Source: an uncultured Halioglobus sp. (lineage in GTDB: Bacteria > Pseudomonadota > Gammaproteobacteria > Pseudomonadales > Halieaceae). From it: 7,060 nucleotides of DNA. The notes under the pieces are model-generated. The model had not been told where the DNA came from, did no database searches, and saw only the letters and a program-made list of their open reading frames with translations. The DNA lies in contig CAJQQW010000277.1 of assembly GCA_905480565.1 (NCBI GenBank), forward strand, positions 1 through 7,060. Reading direction: 5' to 3'. Made by a program: the position numbers and the translations under genes. Of the stretch, positions 1 through 6,474 are shown piece after piece (position 1 is the first letter of the stretch; every line of letters starts with the position of its first letter).

Positions 1-875
1 GATCCGTGTTTCTTCGACCAAGAGGTTGCGAAAGAGGTCGGCAGGCCGGTGCGTTTTTTGATCTCACAAAGAATATCTGCCTTCTCCACGTCCTCGCGCA
101 ACGCGCCAAAGTTTGAATCAGCGAGCCAGATATTTTTGATGCCCGCGTCGACGATCCGGTTCCAGTCGCGTTTCACGCGTGCGGGTGACACAGATAGCAT
201 CTTGGTGCCGATGGCCCCGGTACCCCACTCGCAAAAAGCGCATTTATAGGGGCAGCCACGGCTGGTCTCATAAGAGATACACTCATAGGGCTCACCATTG
301 CCGTCGAGCAGGCTAATAGCATCGAGTGCGGAGGGCAGACTATCCAGATCGGTTTGGCGCGGTCTTGCCGCAGTCATTATTAACTCGCCATCGTTTACAT
401 AGGCCAGCCCGGCAATGTCTGGCCACTGGGAGCGGCAAGGGGTATCGATCAATTCGGTCAGTGTCTCCTCACCCTCGCCCATAACGACCAGGTCCAAGGC
501 CTCGGAAAACAGGTAATCCGCGGCTTTCTGCACGTGCGGTCCCCCCGCCACGATTAGGATGCGCGGACAAAGCGCTTTTATCGCCCGCATCACGTCGAGA
601 AATTCCGCTGCGTTCCAGGTGTAGACAGAAAAGCCCATTATCGGCTGCAGGCCCTCTTCAAGAGCCTTGTTGGCGATAGCCAGTTGTTGTTCTTTCCATT
701 CGGTTAGCCAGGCTTCAATACGCTCCGGCTCGTTTACGAAGTGCACCAGCTGTATATCTGTTTGGTTAGGCTGCTTGCCATGGACCTGATAGTACGCCTT
801 GAGGCCGCCGGTGGTCATGGGCGCGGCAGGAAAGGTGTCTGAATCCAGGGACAGCAGCCAGATGGGCTGTTGCAT
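1..875 (-). CDS. Cobalamin-binding radical SAM protein, 3' end cut off by the window
   Basis: This reading frame has no stop within the window: 291 codons read from the ATG at 873-875 to the left edge, so the C-terminus is missing. Residues 1 to about 170 look like a B12-binding Rossmann-type domain, with IVAGGPHV at 108-115 and MGEGEETL at 132-139, both typical of B12-dependent radical SAM proteins. The radical SAM core follows: RGCPYKCAFCEWG carries C208, C212 and C215 in the CxxxCxxC pattern that holds the 4Fe-4S cluster, and ADSNFG at 252-257 fits a later strand of the barrel. Such proteins usually methylate or rearrange unreactive carbon or phosphorus centres; the substrate here cannot be told. 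No DxHxxG B12-ligand motif was seen, which is common in this class. A GGAA-like ribosome site precedes the start, and a near-consensus promoter lies at 907-935, so the gene need not depend on the polyamine genes upstream. Confidence 0.9.
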   Translation of the reverse strand, partial: MQQPIWLLSLDSDTFPAAPMTTGGLKAYYQVHGKQPNQTDIQLVHFVNEPERIEAWLTEWKEQQLAIANKALEEGLQPIMGFSVYTWNAAEFLDVMRAIKALCPRILIVAGGPHVQKAADYLFSEALDLVVMGEGEETLTELIDTPCRSQWPDIAGLAYVNDGELIMTAARPRQTDLDSLPSALDAISLLDGNGEPYECISYETSRGCPYKCAFCEWGTGAIGTKMLSVSPARVKRDWNRIVDAGIKNIWLADSNFGALREDVEKADILCEIKKRTGLPTSFATSWSKKHG

Positions 876-906
876 AATATTAGTTCCGCAAAGGCGTTAG
901 TGGCGC

Positions 907-935
907 ATTATCCTAAACAGCGAGGCGATTGTCAG
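907..935 (-). promoter_or_regulatory. Sigma70-like promoter of the radical SAM gene
   Basis: Read on the minus strand, CTGACA (930-935) is followed after exactly 17 bases by GATAAT (907-912). Each hexamer matches the sigma70 consensus at 5 of 6 positions. Transcription would begin near 900, giving a leader of about 25 nt before the ATG at 875. The site lies in the 133-bp gap after the decarboxylase gene, where I saw no convincing terminator hairpin, so readthrough from the polyamine genes is also possible. Confidence 0.6.
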
Positions 936-1008
936 TCTGTATTTCTCTACCCTAGGCACTTTTACACCGCGATGGTCCGGCGCTCGGGGCCTCAAGCTGC
1001 TGACGGGA

Positions 1009-2175
1009 CTATGAAAGGCGATCCCTGAAGTCCGCGTAATCGAATTCTCGCAGTATCTCCAATGCGTCGGTCCGTGAGTTCCACAGTGCTATGGCAGGGA
1101 GTCGAGTGCCGTTGAAAGTGGTGGTCTTTACCATGGTGTAGTGGGCCATATCTTCAAACAACAGCCGTTGCCCCACCTGCAGAGGTTGTTCAAAACTGTA
1201 GTCGCCGATTACGTCCCCTGCCAGACAAGTCAAGCCTCCGAGTCGGTAGCTGTGGCGGAGGGTGCCGCTGTCCCTTGCGCCGCGCACATTGGGGCGATAC
1301 GGCATTTCCAATATATCAGGCATGTGGCAGGTGGCGGAGCAATCGAGAATGGCCTGGTCAATCTCGTTATAGCTCAGGTCAAGCACCTCGCTGACCAATA
1401 CCCCGGTGCCGATAGCGACGGCTTCGCCGGGTTCAAGGTAAACCCGCACACCGTATTTTTCGGAAAACTGACGGATGCAGTCGGCAAGTGCGTCGACCTG
1501 ATAGTCGTCGCGTGTAATATGATGTCCGCCACCGAAGTTAATCCAGTCCATACGCTCAAGCAGGTGGCCAAACCTGTCTTCAACAGCCTCTAATGTTCGC
1601 TGCAGAGGAGGAAAACCCTGTTCGCACAGTGTATGAAAGTGTAAGCCGCTGATATCCGTCAGCGCGTGCTCATCCAGCTGTGTAATCGGGATGCCCAGTC
1701 GCGAGCCCGGTGTGCAGGGGTCGTAAATTGGAAAAGAGACCTCTGAGTGCTCTGGATTGATGCGCAGGCCGAATCGCAGCTCGGGGCGTTGCTCGCGCGC
1801 CTGCAGGCATAGCGGACGAAATCGCAGCCATTGCTCGCAGCTGTTAAACACCACGTGGTCGGCAATCCCCAGAATATCGATAAGATCGCTTTGACTAAAG
1901 GCGGCGCTGAAAACATGCACTTCGCCTCCATAATGTTCTCTGCCCAGGCGAGCCTCGAACAAGCCACTGGCGCAGGTGCCACCCAGATAGCGGGTAAATA
2001 GCGGCGCTATTTTCCAAAGAGCGAAAGCCTTCAGGGCCGCTAGAACCGTTGCACCACTGGCGTCTGCCAGATCCGAGAGTATTTTCAGGTTGCGCTCCAC
2101 GGCGATTTCGTCCACGACGAAACAGGGCGAGGGAAGCCTGGCAAGATCCAGTGTGTCGAAGTCAGTGAACTGCAT
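1009..2175 (-). CDS. nspC: Carboxynorspermidine/carboxyspermidine decarboxylase
   Basis: A PLP-dependent decarboxylase of the alanine-racemase fold (fold III), 388 residues, the usual length for NspC. It would remove CO2 from carboxyspermidine or carboxynorspermidine to give spermidine or norspermidine in the cytoplasm. Visible landmarks are K49 in AALKAF (predicted Schiff-base lysine), HFH at 179-181, the glycine-rich phosphate loop FGGGHH at 214-219, EPGEAV at 248-253, the NspC hallmark CHMPDILEMPYRP at 283-295, TCLAGD at 316-321 (C317 in the place of the ornithine decarboxylase catalytic cysteine) and AHYTMVK at 344-350. The start at 2175 lies inside the last codons of the dehydrogenase gene, with a 14-bp overlap. 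A GAGGAG lies 13 nt upstream, a long spacing, so translation is probably coupled to the upstream gene. Family membership is secure; which of the two polyamines it makes is not. Confidence 0.95.
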   Translation of the reverse strand: MQFTDFDTLDLARLPSPCFVVDEIAVERNLKILSDLADASGATVLAALKAFALWKIAPLFTRYLGGTCASGLFEARLGREHYGGEVHVFSAAFSQSDLIDILGIADHVVFNSCEQWLRFRPLCLQAREQRPELRFGLRINPEHSEVSFPIYDPCTPGSRLGIPITQLDEHALTDISGLHFHTLCEQGFPPLQRTLEAVEDRFGHLLERMDWINFGGGHHITRDDYQVDALADCIRQFSEKYGVRVYLEPGEAVAIGTGVLVSEVLDLSYNEIDQAILDCSATCHMPDILEMPYRPNVRGARDSGTLRHSYRLGGLTCLAGDVIGDYSFEQPLQVGQRLLFEDMAHYTMVKTTTFNGTRLPAIALWNSRTDALEILREFDYADFRDRLS

Positions 2176-3394
2176 TCGTGGCCTGGTGCTCCTCGGGATC
2201 CAGTTGAAATGCTGGATTCAGCTCTGTCACTTTCCAGGGCAAGCCATAGCGTGTCAAATCCGCCATAAACGGATCCGGGTCGTACTGTTCTGCATTCCAG
2301 ACACCTGGCTGGCGCCACTGCCCCTCCAAAATCAGCTTGGCGCCAATCATGGCGGGAACACCAGTAGCGTAGGAGACTGCCTGTGACTGTACCTCGCGAA
2401 AACAGGCCTGGTGATCGCAGATACTGTAGATATGAATCAACCTCTCCTTGCCATCTTTTACGCCCCGCACCAGGCAGCCAATACAGGTTTTTCCCTGAGT
2501 GTGCGGACCCAGCGCTGCGGGGTCTGGAAGCAACTGTGCGAGAAACTGGATCGGCACGATGGAATGGCCCTGATAGTCTACCGGTTCGATGCCGGTCATG
2601 CCGACGTTTTTCAGAACTGTCAGATGTTGCAGATAAGCGTCTGAAAAACTCATCCAGAACTGCGCGCGCTGCAGGCTGGGGAAGTGTTTACTCAGTGACT
2701 CGAGTTCCTCGTGATACATACGATAAATTGGATAGGTGCCCACGTCTTCAGGGCAGGTGTAGTGGGCGCGCATAGATAGGGGTGGTGTGGTCACGAACTC
2801 GCCATTCTCCCAATGCCGACATTGCGCGCTGACCTCGCGAATATTGATTTCAGGATTGAAGTTGGTTGCGAAAGGGTAACCGTGATTGCCGCCGTTTACA
2901 TCGATAATATCCAGTTGTTGAATCTCGTCGAAATAGTGTTTAGCGATATAGGCAGTAAAGACATTGGTAGCGCCAGGATCAAAGCCGCTGCCCAGCAATG
3001 CGGTCAGCCCTGCGTCGACGAAACGCTGGTGATAATCCCACTGCCAGTGATACTCGAAGCGGGCTGTTTCGGGCGGTTCGTAATTGGCGGTGTCAAGATA
3101 GTGTACTCCCGTCTTGAGACACGCTTCCATAATGCTAAGGTCTTGGTAAGGCAGAGCTACGTTAATGACCAGCTCAGGCTGCTCTTGCTGCAACAGACTA
3201 ACCAGTTGTGGCACGCTGTCTGCGTCTACTTGCGCTGTGCGCACAGGCTTATCGAGTTGCTCCGCGATACGCTTGCACTTCGACTCCGAGCGGCTGGCCA
3301 GCACTACATCTCCGAATAATTCCGGCAGCTGGCAGCACTTGTGTGCCACCACGCTACCGACACCCCCGGCACCGATGATGACAACCCTATGCAT
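2162..3394 (-). CDS. Carboxynorspermidine/carboxyspermidine dehydrogenase (saccharopine dehydrogenase family)
   Basis: 410 residues, the usual length for the enzyme called CASDH or carboxynorspermidine synthase. It would condense L-aspartate-4-semialdehyde with putrescine or 1,3-diaminopropane and reduce the imine with NADPH, giving the substrate of the neighbouring decarboxylase. An N-terminal Rossmann fold begins at once, with VVIIGAGGVG and the dinucleotide glycines G8, G10, G11 and G13. Then follow NVALPYQDL at 78-86, GSGFDPGATNVF at 135-146, a Cys/His-rich middle, and the conserved tail regions QAVSYATGVPA at 338-348 and GVWNAEQYDPDPF at 364-376. The ATG at 3394 is preceded by AAAGGA at 4-nt spacing. 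It is the first gene of the polyamine pair and its stop overlaps nspC by 14 bp. It resembles saccharopine dehydrogenase, but the partner decarboxylase argues strongly for the polyamine role. Confidence 0.93.
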   Translation of the reverse strand: MHRVVIIGAGGVGSVVAHKCCQLPELFGDVVLASRSESKCKRIAEQLDKPVRTAQVDADSVPQLVSLLQQEQPELVINVALPYQDLSIMEACLKTGVHYLDTANYEPPETARFEYHWQWDYHQRFVDAGLTALLGSGFDPGATNVFTAYIAKHYFDEIQQLDIIDVNGGNHGYPFATNFNPEINIREVSAQCRHWENGEFVTTPPLSMRAHYTCPEDVGTYPIYRMYHEELESLSKHFPSLQRAQFWMSFSDAYLQHLTVLKNVGMTGIEPVDYQGHSIVPIQFLAQLLPDPAALGPHTQGKTCIGCLVRGVKDGKERLIHIYSICDHQACFREVQSQAVSYATGVPAMIGAKLILEGQWRQPGVWNAEQYDPDPFMADLTRYGLPWKVTELNPAFQLDPEEHQATNAVH

Positions 3395-3412
3395 AACATC
3401 CTTTCTCTCGGG

Positions 3413-3440
3413 CTTTCACCCCTGTGGGAACTTGTGAAAG
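3413..3440 (-). repeat. Inverted repeat / leader hairpin ahead of the carboxyspermidine dehydrogenase gene
   Basis: A perfect 7-bp inverted repeat, CTTTCAC and GTGAAAG, encloses 14 bases. In the minus-strand transcript a CCC-ACA-GGG segment inside the loop can extend the stem to about 10 pairs with a 5-nt bulge on the 5' side. The structure ends 18 nt before the dehydrogenase start codon and 8 nt before its AAAGGA ribosome site, so it lies in the leader. It could be a translation-control hairpin or a DNA operator; the sequence does not decide which. No U-run follows, so it is not an intrinsic terminator. Confidence 0.45.
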
Positions 3441-3557
3441 GCGTGGCCCTTGAGGCGAGTTTTGCATGCCTGCAGTGCGGTCGATGCTGGCTTTTGCCAT
3501 GAATATGCGGGCCTCTCGTGATGCTCTCTCGTCTGTTGCAGACACCGGAGTCGATAA

Positions 3558-3586
3558 AGAATAAAGACTTGCAGCGGACGAGGCAA
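3558..3586 (-). promoter_or_regulatory. Candidate promoter of the polyamine gene pair
   Basis: On the minus strand, TTGCCT (3581-3586) and TATTCT (3558-3563) are separated by 17 bases; each matches the sigma70 consensus at 4 of 6 positions. Transcription would begin near 3550, leaving a leader of roughly 155 nt that contains the inverted repeat at 3413-3440. The match is modest and other start points are possible. Confidence 0.35.
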
Positions 3587-3600
3587 AATTAAATTTTTGC
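3583..3600. repeat. AT-rich near-palindrome in the divergent control region
   Basis: GCAAAA and TTTTGC form 6-bp arms around a 6-bp AT centre. The element overlaps the candidate -35 box of the polyamine promoter and lies about 50 bp upstream of the rightward promoter's -35 box. It has the form of a small operator for a dimeric regulator, but A/T runs make such arms easy to find by chance. Nothing else clear was seen in the rest of the 312-bp gap between the two genes. Confidence 0.25.
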
Positions 3601-3650
3601 GCTCACATTATGTATAAAGCTCGTTCTCCCTCGCCATACGCGCGGTTCGC

Positions 3651-3679
3651 GTGACAGGCCCCGAAAGCTCTGATATAAG
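3651..3679 (+). promoter_or_regulatory. Sigma70-like extended -10 promoter of the transglycosylase gene
   Basis: GTGACA (3651-3656, 5 of 6 to consensus) is followed after 17 bases by TATAAG (3674-3679, 5 of 6), which is preceded by the extended -10 element TG at 3671-3672. Transcription should begin near 3686. That is downstream of the TTG at 3680 and the ATG at 3683, so those cannot be the start codon of a transcript made from this promoter. Confidence 0.6.
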
Positions 3680-3691
3680 TTGATGTCATCC

Positions 3692-3697
3692 GGGGAG
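3692..3697 (+). promoter_or_regulatory. Ribosome binding site that decides the transglycosylase start
   Basis: GGGGAG lies 9 nt before the ATG at 3707. It supports that codon (or the in-frame ATG at 3713) over the longer frame opening at 3680/3683, which would place this purine run inside the coding region. A protein beginning at 3707 also opens directly with a clean signal peptide. Confidence 0.6.
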
Positions 3698-3706
3698 TGT
3701 CGGGCT

Positions 3707-5212
3707 ATGGCGATGATCAGGGCATTTTTGTTTGTTTCGTTATTGCTGCCGTTCTGCGTCAGCGCGACAGACTTTCCGCGGCCTGTGGCTCTGGAGCCTG
3801 CGGTGGACTTCTGGGTGAAGGTCTACACTGAGGTGTCCACCAGTCAGGGGTATGTGCACGACGATGAAAATCTCGCCATCATTTACCAGACGCTGGATGT
3901 GCCGGCAGACCGCAGGGCGCGGGAGAGGCGAGTCCGAGGTGTGCGCGATGAGGTGGAGGCCTCCCTCAAGGCCCTTGGTCAGGGTAAGCGCCGTGACCTG
4001 ACACCCATGGAGACTCTGGTGTTGGCAGCTTGGCCTGCCGACACGCCGTCTGATGAGTTTACGCGTGCCGCGCACCGGGTGCGCTTCCAGCTAGGACAGT
4101 CTGATCGCTTCCGGTCGGGCCTGGCCCGCTCGGGGCAGTGGAAGCCCCATATCCGTGGCGTGCTTGAGCGCCACGAGTTGCCGCCGGAGCTGGTGGTGCT
4201 TCCCCACGTCGAATCCTCGTTCAATGCGACCGCCCGGTCCAAGGCGGCCGCAGCGGGTATGTGGCAATTCATGCCATCTACGGCGCGGCGCTTTATGCGC
4301 GTCGACCACGTTGTCGATGCGCGTATGGATCCATTTTTCGCCACTGATGGCGCGGCCAGGCTGCTCAAGGCAAATTACGAGCTGACCGGCACCTGGCCAC
4401 TGGCACTCACCGGCTACAACCATGGTGCAAACGGCATGATGCGGGCAGCGCAGACGGTAGGAACGACCGATATTGACGTTATTGTTAAACACTATAAAGG
4501 CAGGGCATTTGGGTTTGCTTCGCGCAATTTCTACGCGTCGTTTCTCGCGGCATTGCAGGTCGATAGCGGCGCAGAGGAGTATTTTCCCGGTGTAGTGATG
4601 GTTGAACCCGTGCTCTATGATGCCACGGAGCCTGCCGATTTTATCTCCGCGTCGCATTTTGCGGACGCACTGGGGATTAGCCTAGAGGAACTCCGACAGC
4701 ACAACCCGGCATTGATGGACCCGGTCTGGTCGGGTGATAAATACATTCCGGCGGGCTTTGAGGTGCGTGTGCCAGAAGGCCAGATTGATCGCTCCATGGA
4801 TGAAGCACTGGCTTCACTGTCAATTGTATCGCGCTACAATCAACAGAAGCCCGATCGTATTCACCGTATCGTGCAGGGAGATAGCTTGTCCGGCATTGCC
4901 CAGCAGCATAAGACTACAGTGTCTAGATTGATGACGCTCAACGGTCTGCGTAGTCACCGCATTCGGGCGGGGCAGACCCTGATACTGCCGGGTAGCGCGC
5001 AATCACAGAGTCTCTCCGCGGACCACATAGCGATGACTCGTGCCCGCCTGCAAAACGCACCGCTGGAGTATGTTATCCAGCAGGGCGATTCCCTGTGGAG
5101 CATCGCCCGCCGATTCAATGTTTCAACGCAGGAACTGGTTGTCTGGAATGACCTCTCCAGCAAGGCCCATCTACAACCCGGCCAGAAGCTGAAAATTGCG
5201 ACGTCTGGCTAG
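3707..5212 (+). CDS. mltD: Membrane-bound lytic murein transglycosylase D-like protein with LysM repeats
   Basis: 501 residues from the ATG at 3707. Residues 1-20 form a signal peptide (basic start, hydrophobic core, VSA at 18-20), so the protein acts in the periplasm. Residues about 146-290 are a GH23 soluble-lytic-transglycosylase domain: LPHVESSFN carries the predicted catalytic E169, followed by AAGMWQFMPSTA, DPFFATDGAARLL and LALTGYNHG, all typical of MltD. It would cleave the MurNAc-GlcNAc bond of peptidoglycan, forming 1,6-anhydroMurNAc. Two clear LysM repeats follow at about 385-429 and 454-498 (both with QGDSL), and a degenerate LysM-like segment lies at 312-356. It is somewhat longer than E. 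coli MltD. Unlike that lipoprotein it has no good lipobox: the only nearby cysteine, C17, follows Leu-Pro-Phe. It may therefore be released by signal peptidase I. A Nudix gene follows 58 bp downstream and may be co-transcribed. Confidence 0.93.
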   Translation: MAMIRAFLFVSLLLPFCVSATDFPRPVALEPAVDFWVKVYTEVSTSQGYVHDDENLAIIYQTLDVPADRRARERRVRGVRDEVEASLKALGQGKRRDLTPMETLVLAAWPADTPSDEFTRAAHRVRFQLGQSDRFRSGLARSGQWKPHIRGVLERHELPPELVVLPHVESSFNATARSKAAAAGMWQFMPSTARRFMRVDHVVDARMDPFFATDGAARLLKANYELTGTWPLALTGYNHGANGMMRAAQTVGTTDIDVIVKHYKGRAFGFASRNFYASFLAALQVDSGAEEYFPGVVMVEPVLYDATEPADFISASHFADALGISLEELRQHNPALMDPVWSGDKYIPAGFEVRVPEGQIDRSMDEALASLSIVSRYNQQKPDRIHRIVQGDSLSGIAQQHKTTVSRLMTLNGLRSHRIRAGQTLILPGSAQSQSLSADHIAMTRARLQNAPLEYVIQQGDSLWSIARRFNVSTQELVVWNDLSSKAHLQPGQKLKIATSG

Positions 5213-5270
5213 TGCAAAGCCGGGGTTGCTGTTTTATTGTCGGGTATGCACTTCACGAAGATGATAATCG

Positions 5271-6008
5271 ATGAACCCTGACCAGCAGGGCGACAACGCC
5301 TATATTTCGAAAGGTGAGTTTCGCACATCGTCACGGGCCGTGCGCCCCCGGGATGCAGCCACCCTCATCATCGTGCGCAGGGACGGTGCGCAGACACGTG
5401 TGCTGATGGGTAAGCGTGCAGCTACTCATAAATTCATGCCGAATAAGTTCGTTTTTCCCGGTGGCAAGGTCGATCGAGCGGATGCTCGTATTCGGCCCCC
5501 GCTGGATCTGCATCCGGATGTATTGCGGCGCCTTAGCGCAGATTGTTCGGAAAGCCGCGCGCGTGCGCTTGCGCTGGCTGCAATACGCGAGACATACGAG
5601 GAAGCAGGCCTGATCATCGGTGAGCGCGAATCGGTAACCATTCGCTCGCGCTCGCCCCAGTGGGCGGATTTCTTGAAGCATGGCATCAACCCGCGCCTGG
5701 ATGGACTGCACCTGATTGCCAGAGCGATCACTCCGCCTTATCGCAACCGACGCTTTGACGCACGATTTTTTATGGTGGATGCGGAGCACATTCAGGGTGA
5801 TATTCATGAGCGCCCTGAAGGGTCAGGAGAGCTGCTTGATCTTCACTGGATTGAGCTTGCTGAGGCCAAACTCATAGAACAGTTACCCCATATAACCCGG
5901 ACGGTGCTAAAGGCGTTGGAGCAGCGCCTGCAGGCAGGCGCGGGCTACGCTGCGCCGGGCCCATTCGTATACCAGCGTTACGGTAAACCCGTGGTGGGCG
6001 ATATTTAG
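5271..6008 (+). CDS. Nudix hydrolase with a split Nudix box
   Basis: 245 residues. Nudix enzymes hydrolyse nucleoside diphosphates linked to another group, using divalent metal. The metal-binding end of the box is clear: REtYEEAGL, with R106, E107, E110, E111 and G113. The glycine end, FPGGKVDRAD at 62-71, is also clear, but about 27 residues (roughly 72-100, Arg/Asp/Leu-rich) are inserted between the two halves of the canonical 23-residue motif. A similar interruption is known in the NUDT19/RP2-type branch, some of which cleave CoA or acyl-CoA; that substrate is only a suggestion here. A second conserved stretch, RRFDARFFMVDA at 160-171, fits that branch. The ATG at 5271 has only a weak ribosome site (GAAGATGA region). 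No separate promoter was found in the 58-bp gap, so expression probably comes from the mltD promoter. The stop overlaps the convergent gene by 4 bp. Confidence 0.88.
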   Translation: MNPDQQGDNAYISKGEFRTSSRAVRPRDAATLIIVRRDGAQTRVLMGKRAATHKFMPNKFVFPGGKVDRADARIRPPLDLHPDVLRRLSADCSESRARALALAAIRETYEEAGLIIGERESVTIRSRSPQWADFLKHGINPRLDGLHLIARAITPPYRNRRFDARFFMVDAEHIQGDIHERPEGSGELLDLHWIELAEAKLIEQLPHITRTVLKALEQRLQAGAGYAAPGPFVYQRYGKPVVGDI

Positions 6009-6415
6009 CCCCGTTCCCGCCGGTTGCCTTGCGGCAGTCGCTTATCATCTTGCCGTCGCGGACGTCGCGCATGCAGCATAAACCTGATGCAGGCAAGTGG
6101 TGCGATTAGACAGCCAAGAGAGACCATCCATTTAAACAAGGCGGCATTTCTCAAGGTCGTGTAGCCAAATAATGCAAGCTCCCGCATGTCGATCATGATC
6201 TGAAGCGAGCTGTAAATGTATGACGTCAGTACAAAACTGAAAAACAACAAGCAACACGTGATGATAAAAACCTGCTGATTGGACAATAGGCTTCCCACAC
6301 GTTGCGCGGTGATCAGGTAGCTGCCAAGTACTGCTAACTGCAAGGCGAGAAGCAGGATAACATTGCTTCCCCACGCGCTCAGTACTCCATAAAGCTGTAT
6401 CTCCGGTTCGCTCAT
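6005..6415 (-). CDS. Small three-helix membrane protein of unknown function
   Basis: 136 residues; I do not recognise the family. Three hydrophobic segments are evident at about 16-37, 47-69 and 92-113. They are followed by a strongly basic, charged tail (residues 115-136, nine arginines and lysines) that by the positive-inside rule should lie in the cytoplasm, with the N-terminus outside. Two adjacent cysteines (C54, C55) lie in the second helix. The ATG at 6415 is preceded by AAGGA at about 10-nt spacing. The gene lies 59 bp after the CMD-family gene on the same strand with no obvious promoter between, so it is probably the last gene of that operon. A role in the membrane alongside the upstream lipid-modifying hydroxylase is possible but is inference only. 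Confidence 0.7.
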   Translation of the reverse strand: MSEPEIQLYGVLSAWGSNVILLLALQLAVLGSYLITAQRVGSLLSNQQVFIITCCLLFFSFVLTSYIYSSLQIMIDMRELALFGYTTLRNAALFKWMVSLGCLIAPLACIRFMLHARRPRRQDDKRLPQGNRRERG

Positions 6416-6474
6416 AGCTTGAATATCCTTGCCGTCATTAAACTAGAATAGACCAGATTTTGGCTTATGGCTGT

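Noticed and set aside
49..249. 66-codon plus-strand open frame
   Set aside because: It lies opposite the radical SAM core including the cluster cysteines, so it is a shadow.
936..1008. Search for a terminator after nspC
   Set aside because: GC-rich, but no stem of useful length followed by a U-run on the minus strand.
1141..1593. 150-codon plus-strand open frame
   Set aside because: It lies entirely antisense to nspC, whose catalytic motifs are intact; the translated sequence resembles no family and is an antisense shadow.
2813..3319. 168-codon plus-strand open frame
   Set aside because: Antisense to the dehydrogenase gene, with no recognisable domain.
3613..3618. TATAAA as an alternative -10 box for mltD
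   Set aside because: No good -35 box at 16-18 bp; the promoter at 3651-3679 is much closer to consensus.
4091..4657. 188-codon minus-strand open frame
   Set aside because: Antisense to the transglycosylase catalytic domain; composition is Arg/His/Cys-rich as expected of a shadow in GC-rich DNA.
5214..5236. Possible terminator after mltD (GCAA...TTGC then a T-rich run)
   Set aside because: The stem is only 4 bp with an 8-nt loop and the T run is short; too weak to call.
5331..5807. 158-codon minus-strand open frame
   Set aside because: Antisense to the Nudix box region, without domain signals.
6019..6045. Possible hairpin near the convergent gene ends (TGCC-TTGC-GGCA)
   Set aside because: Only a 4-bp stem, inside coding sequence, with no T tract.
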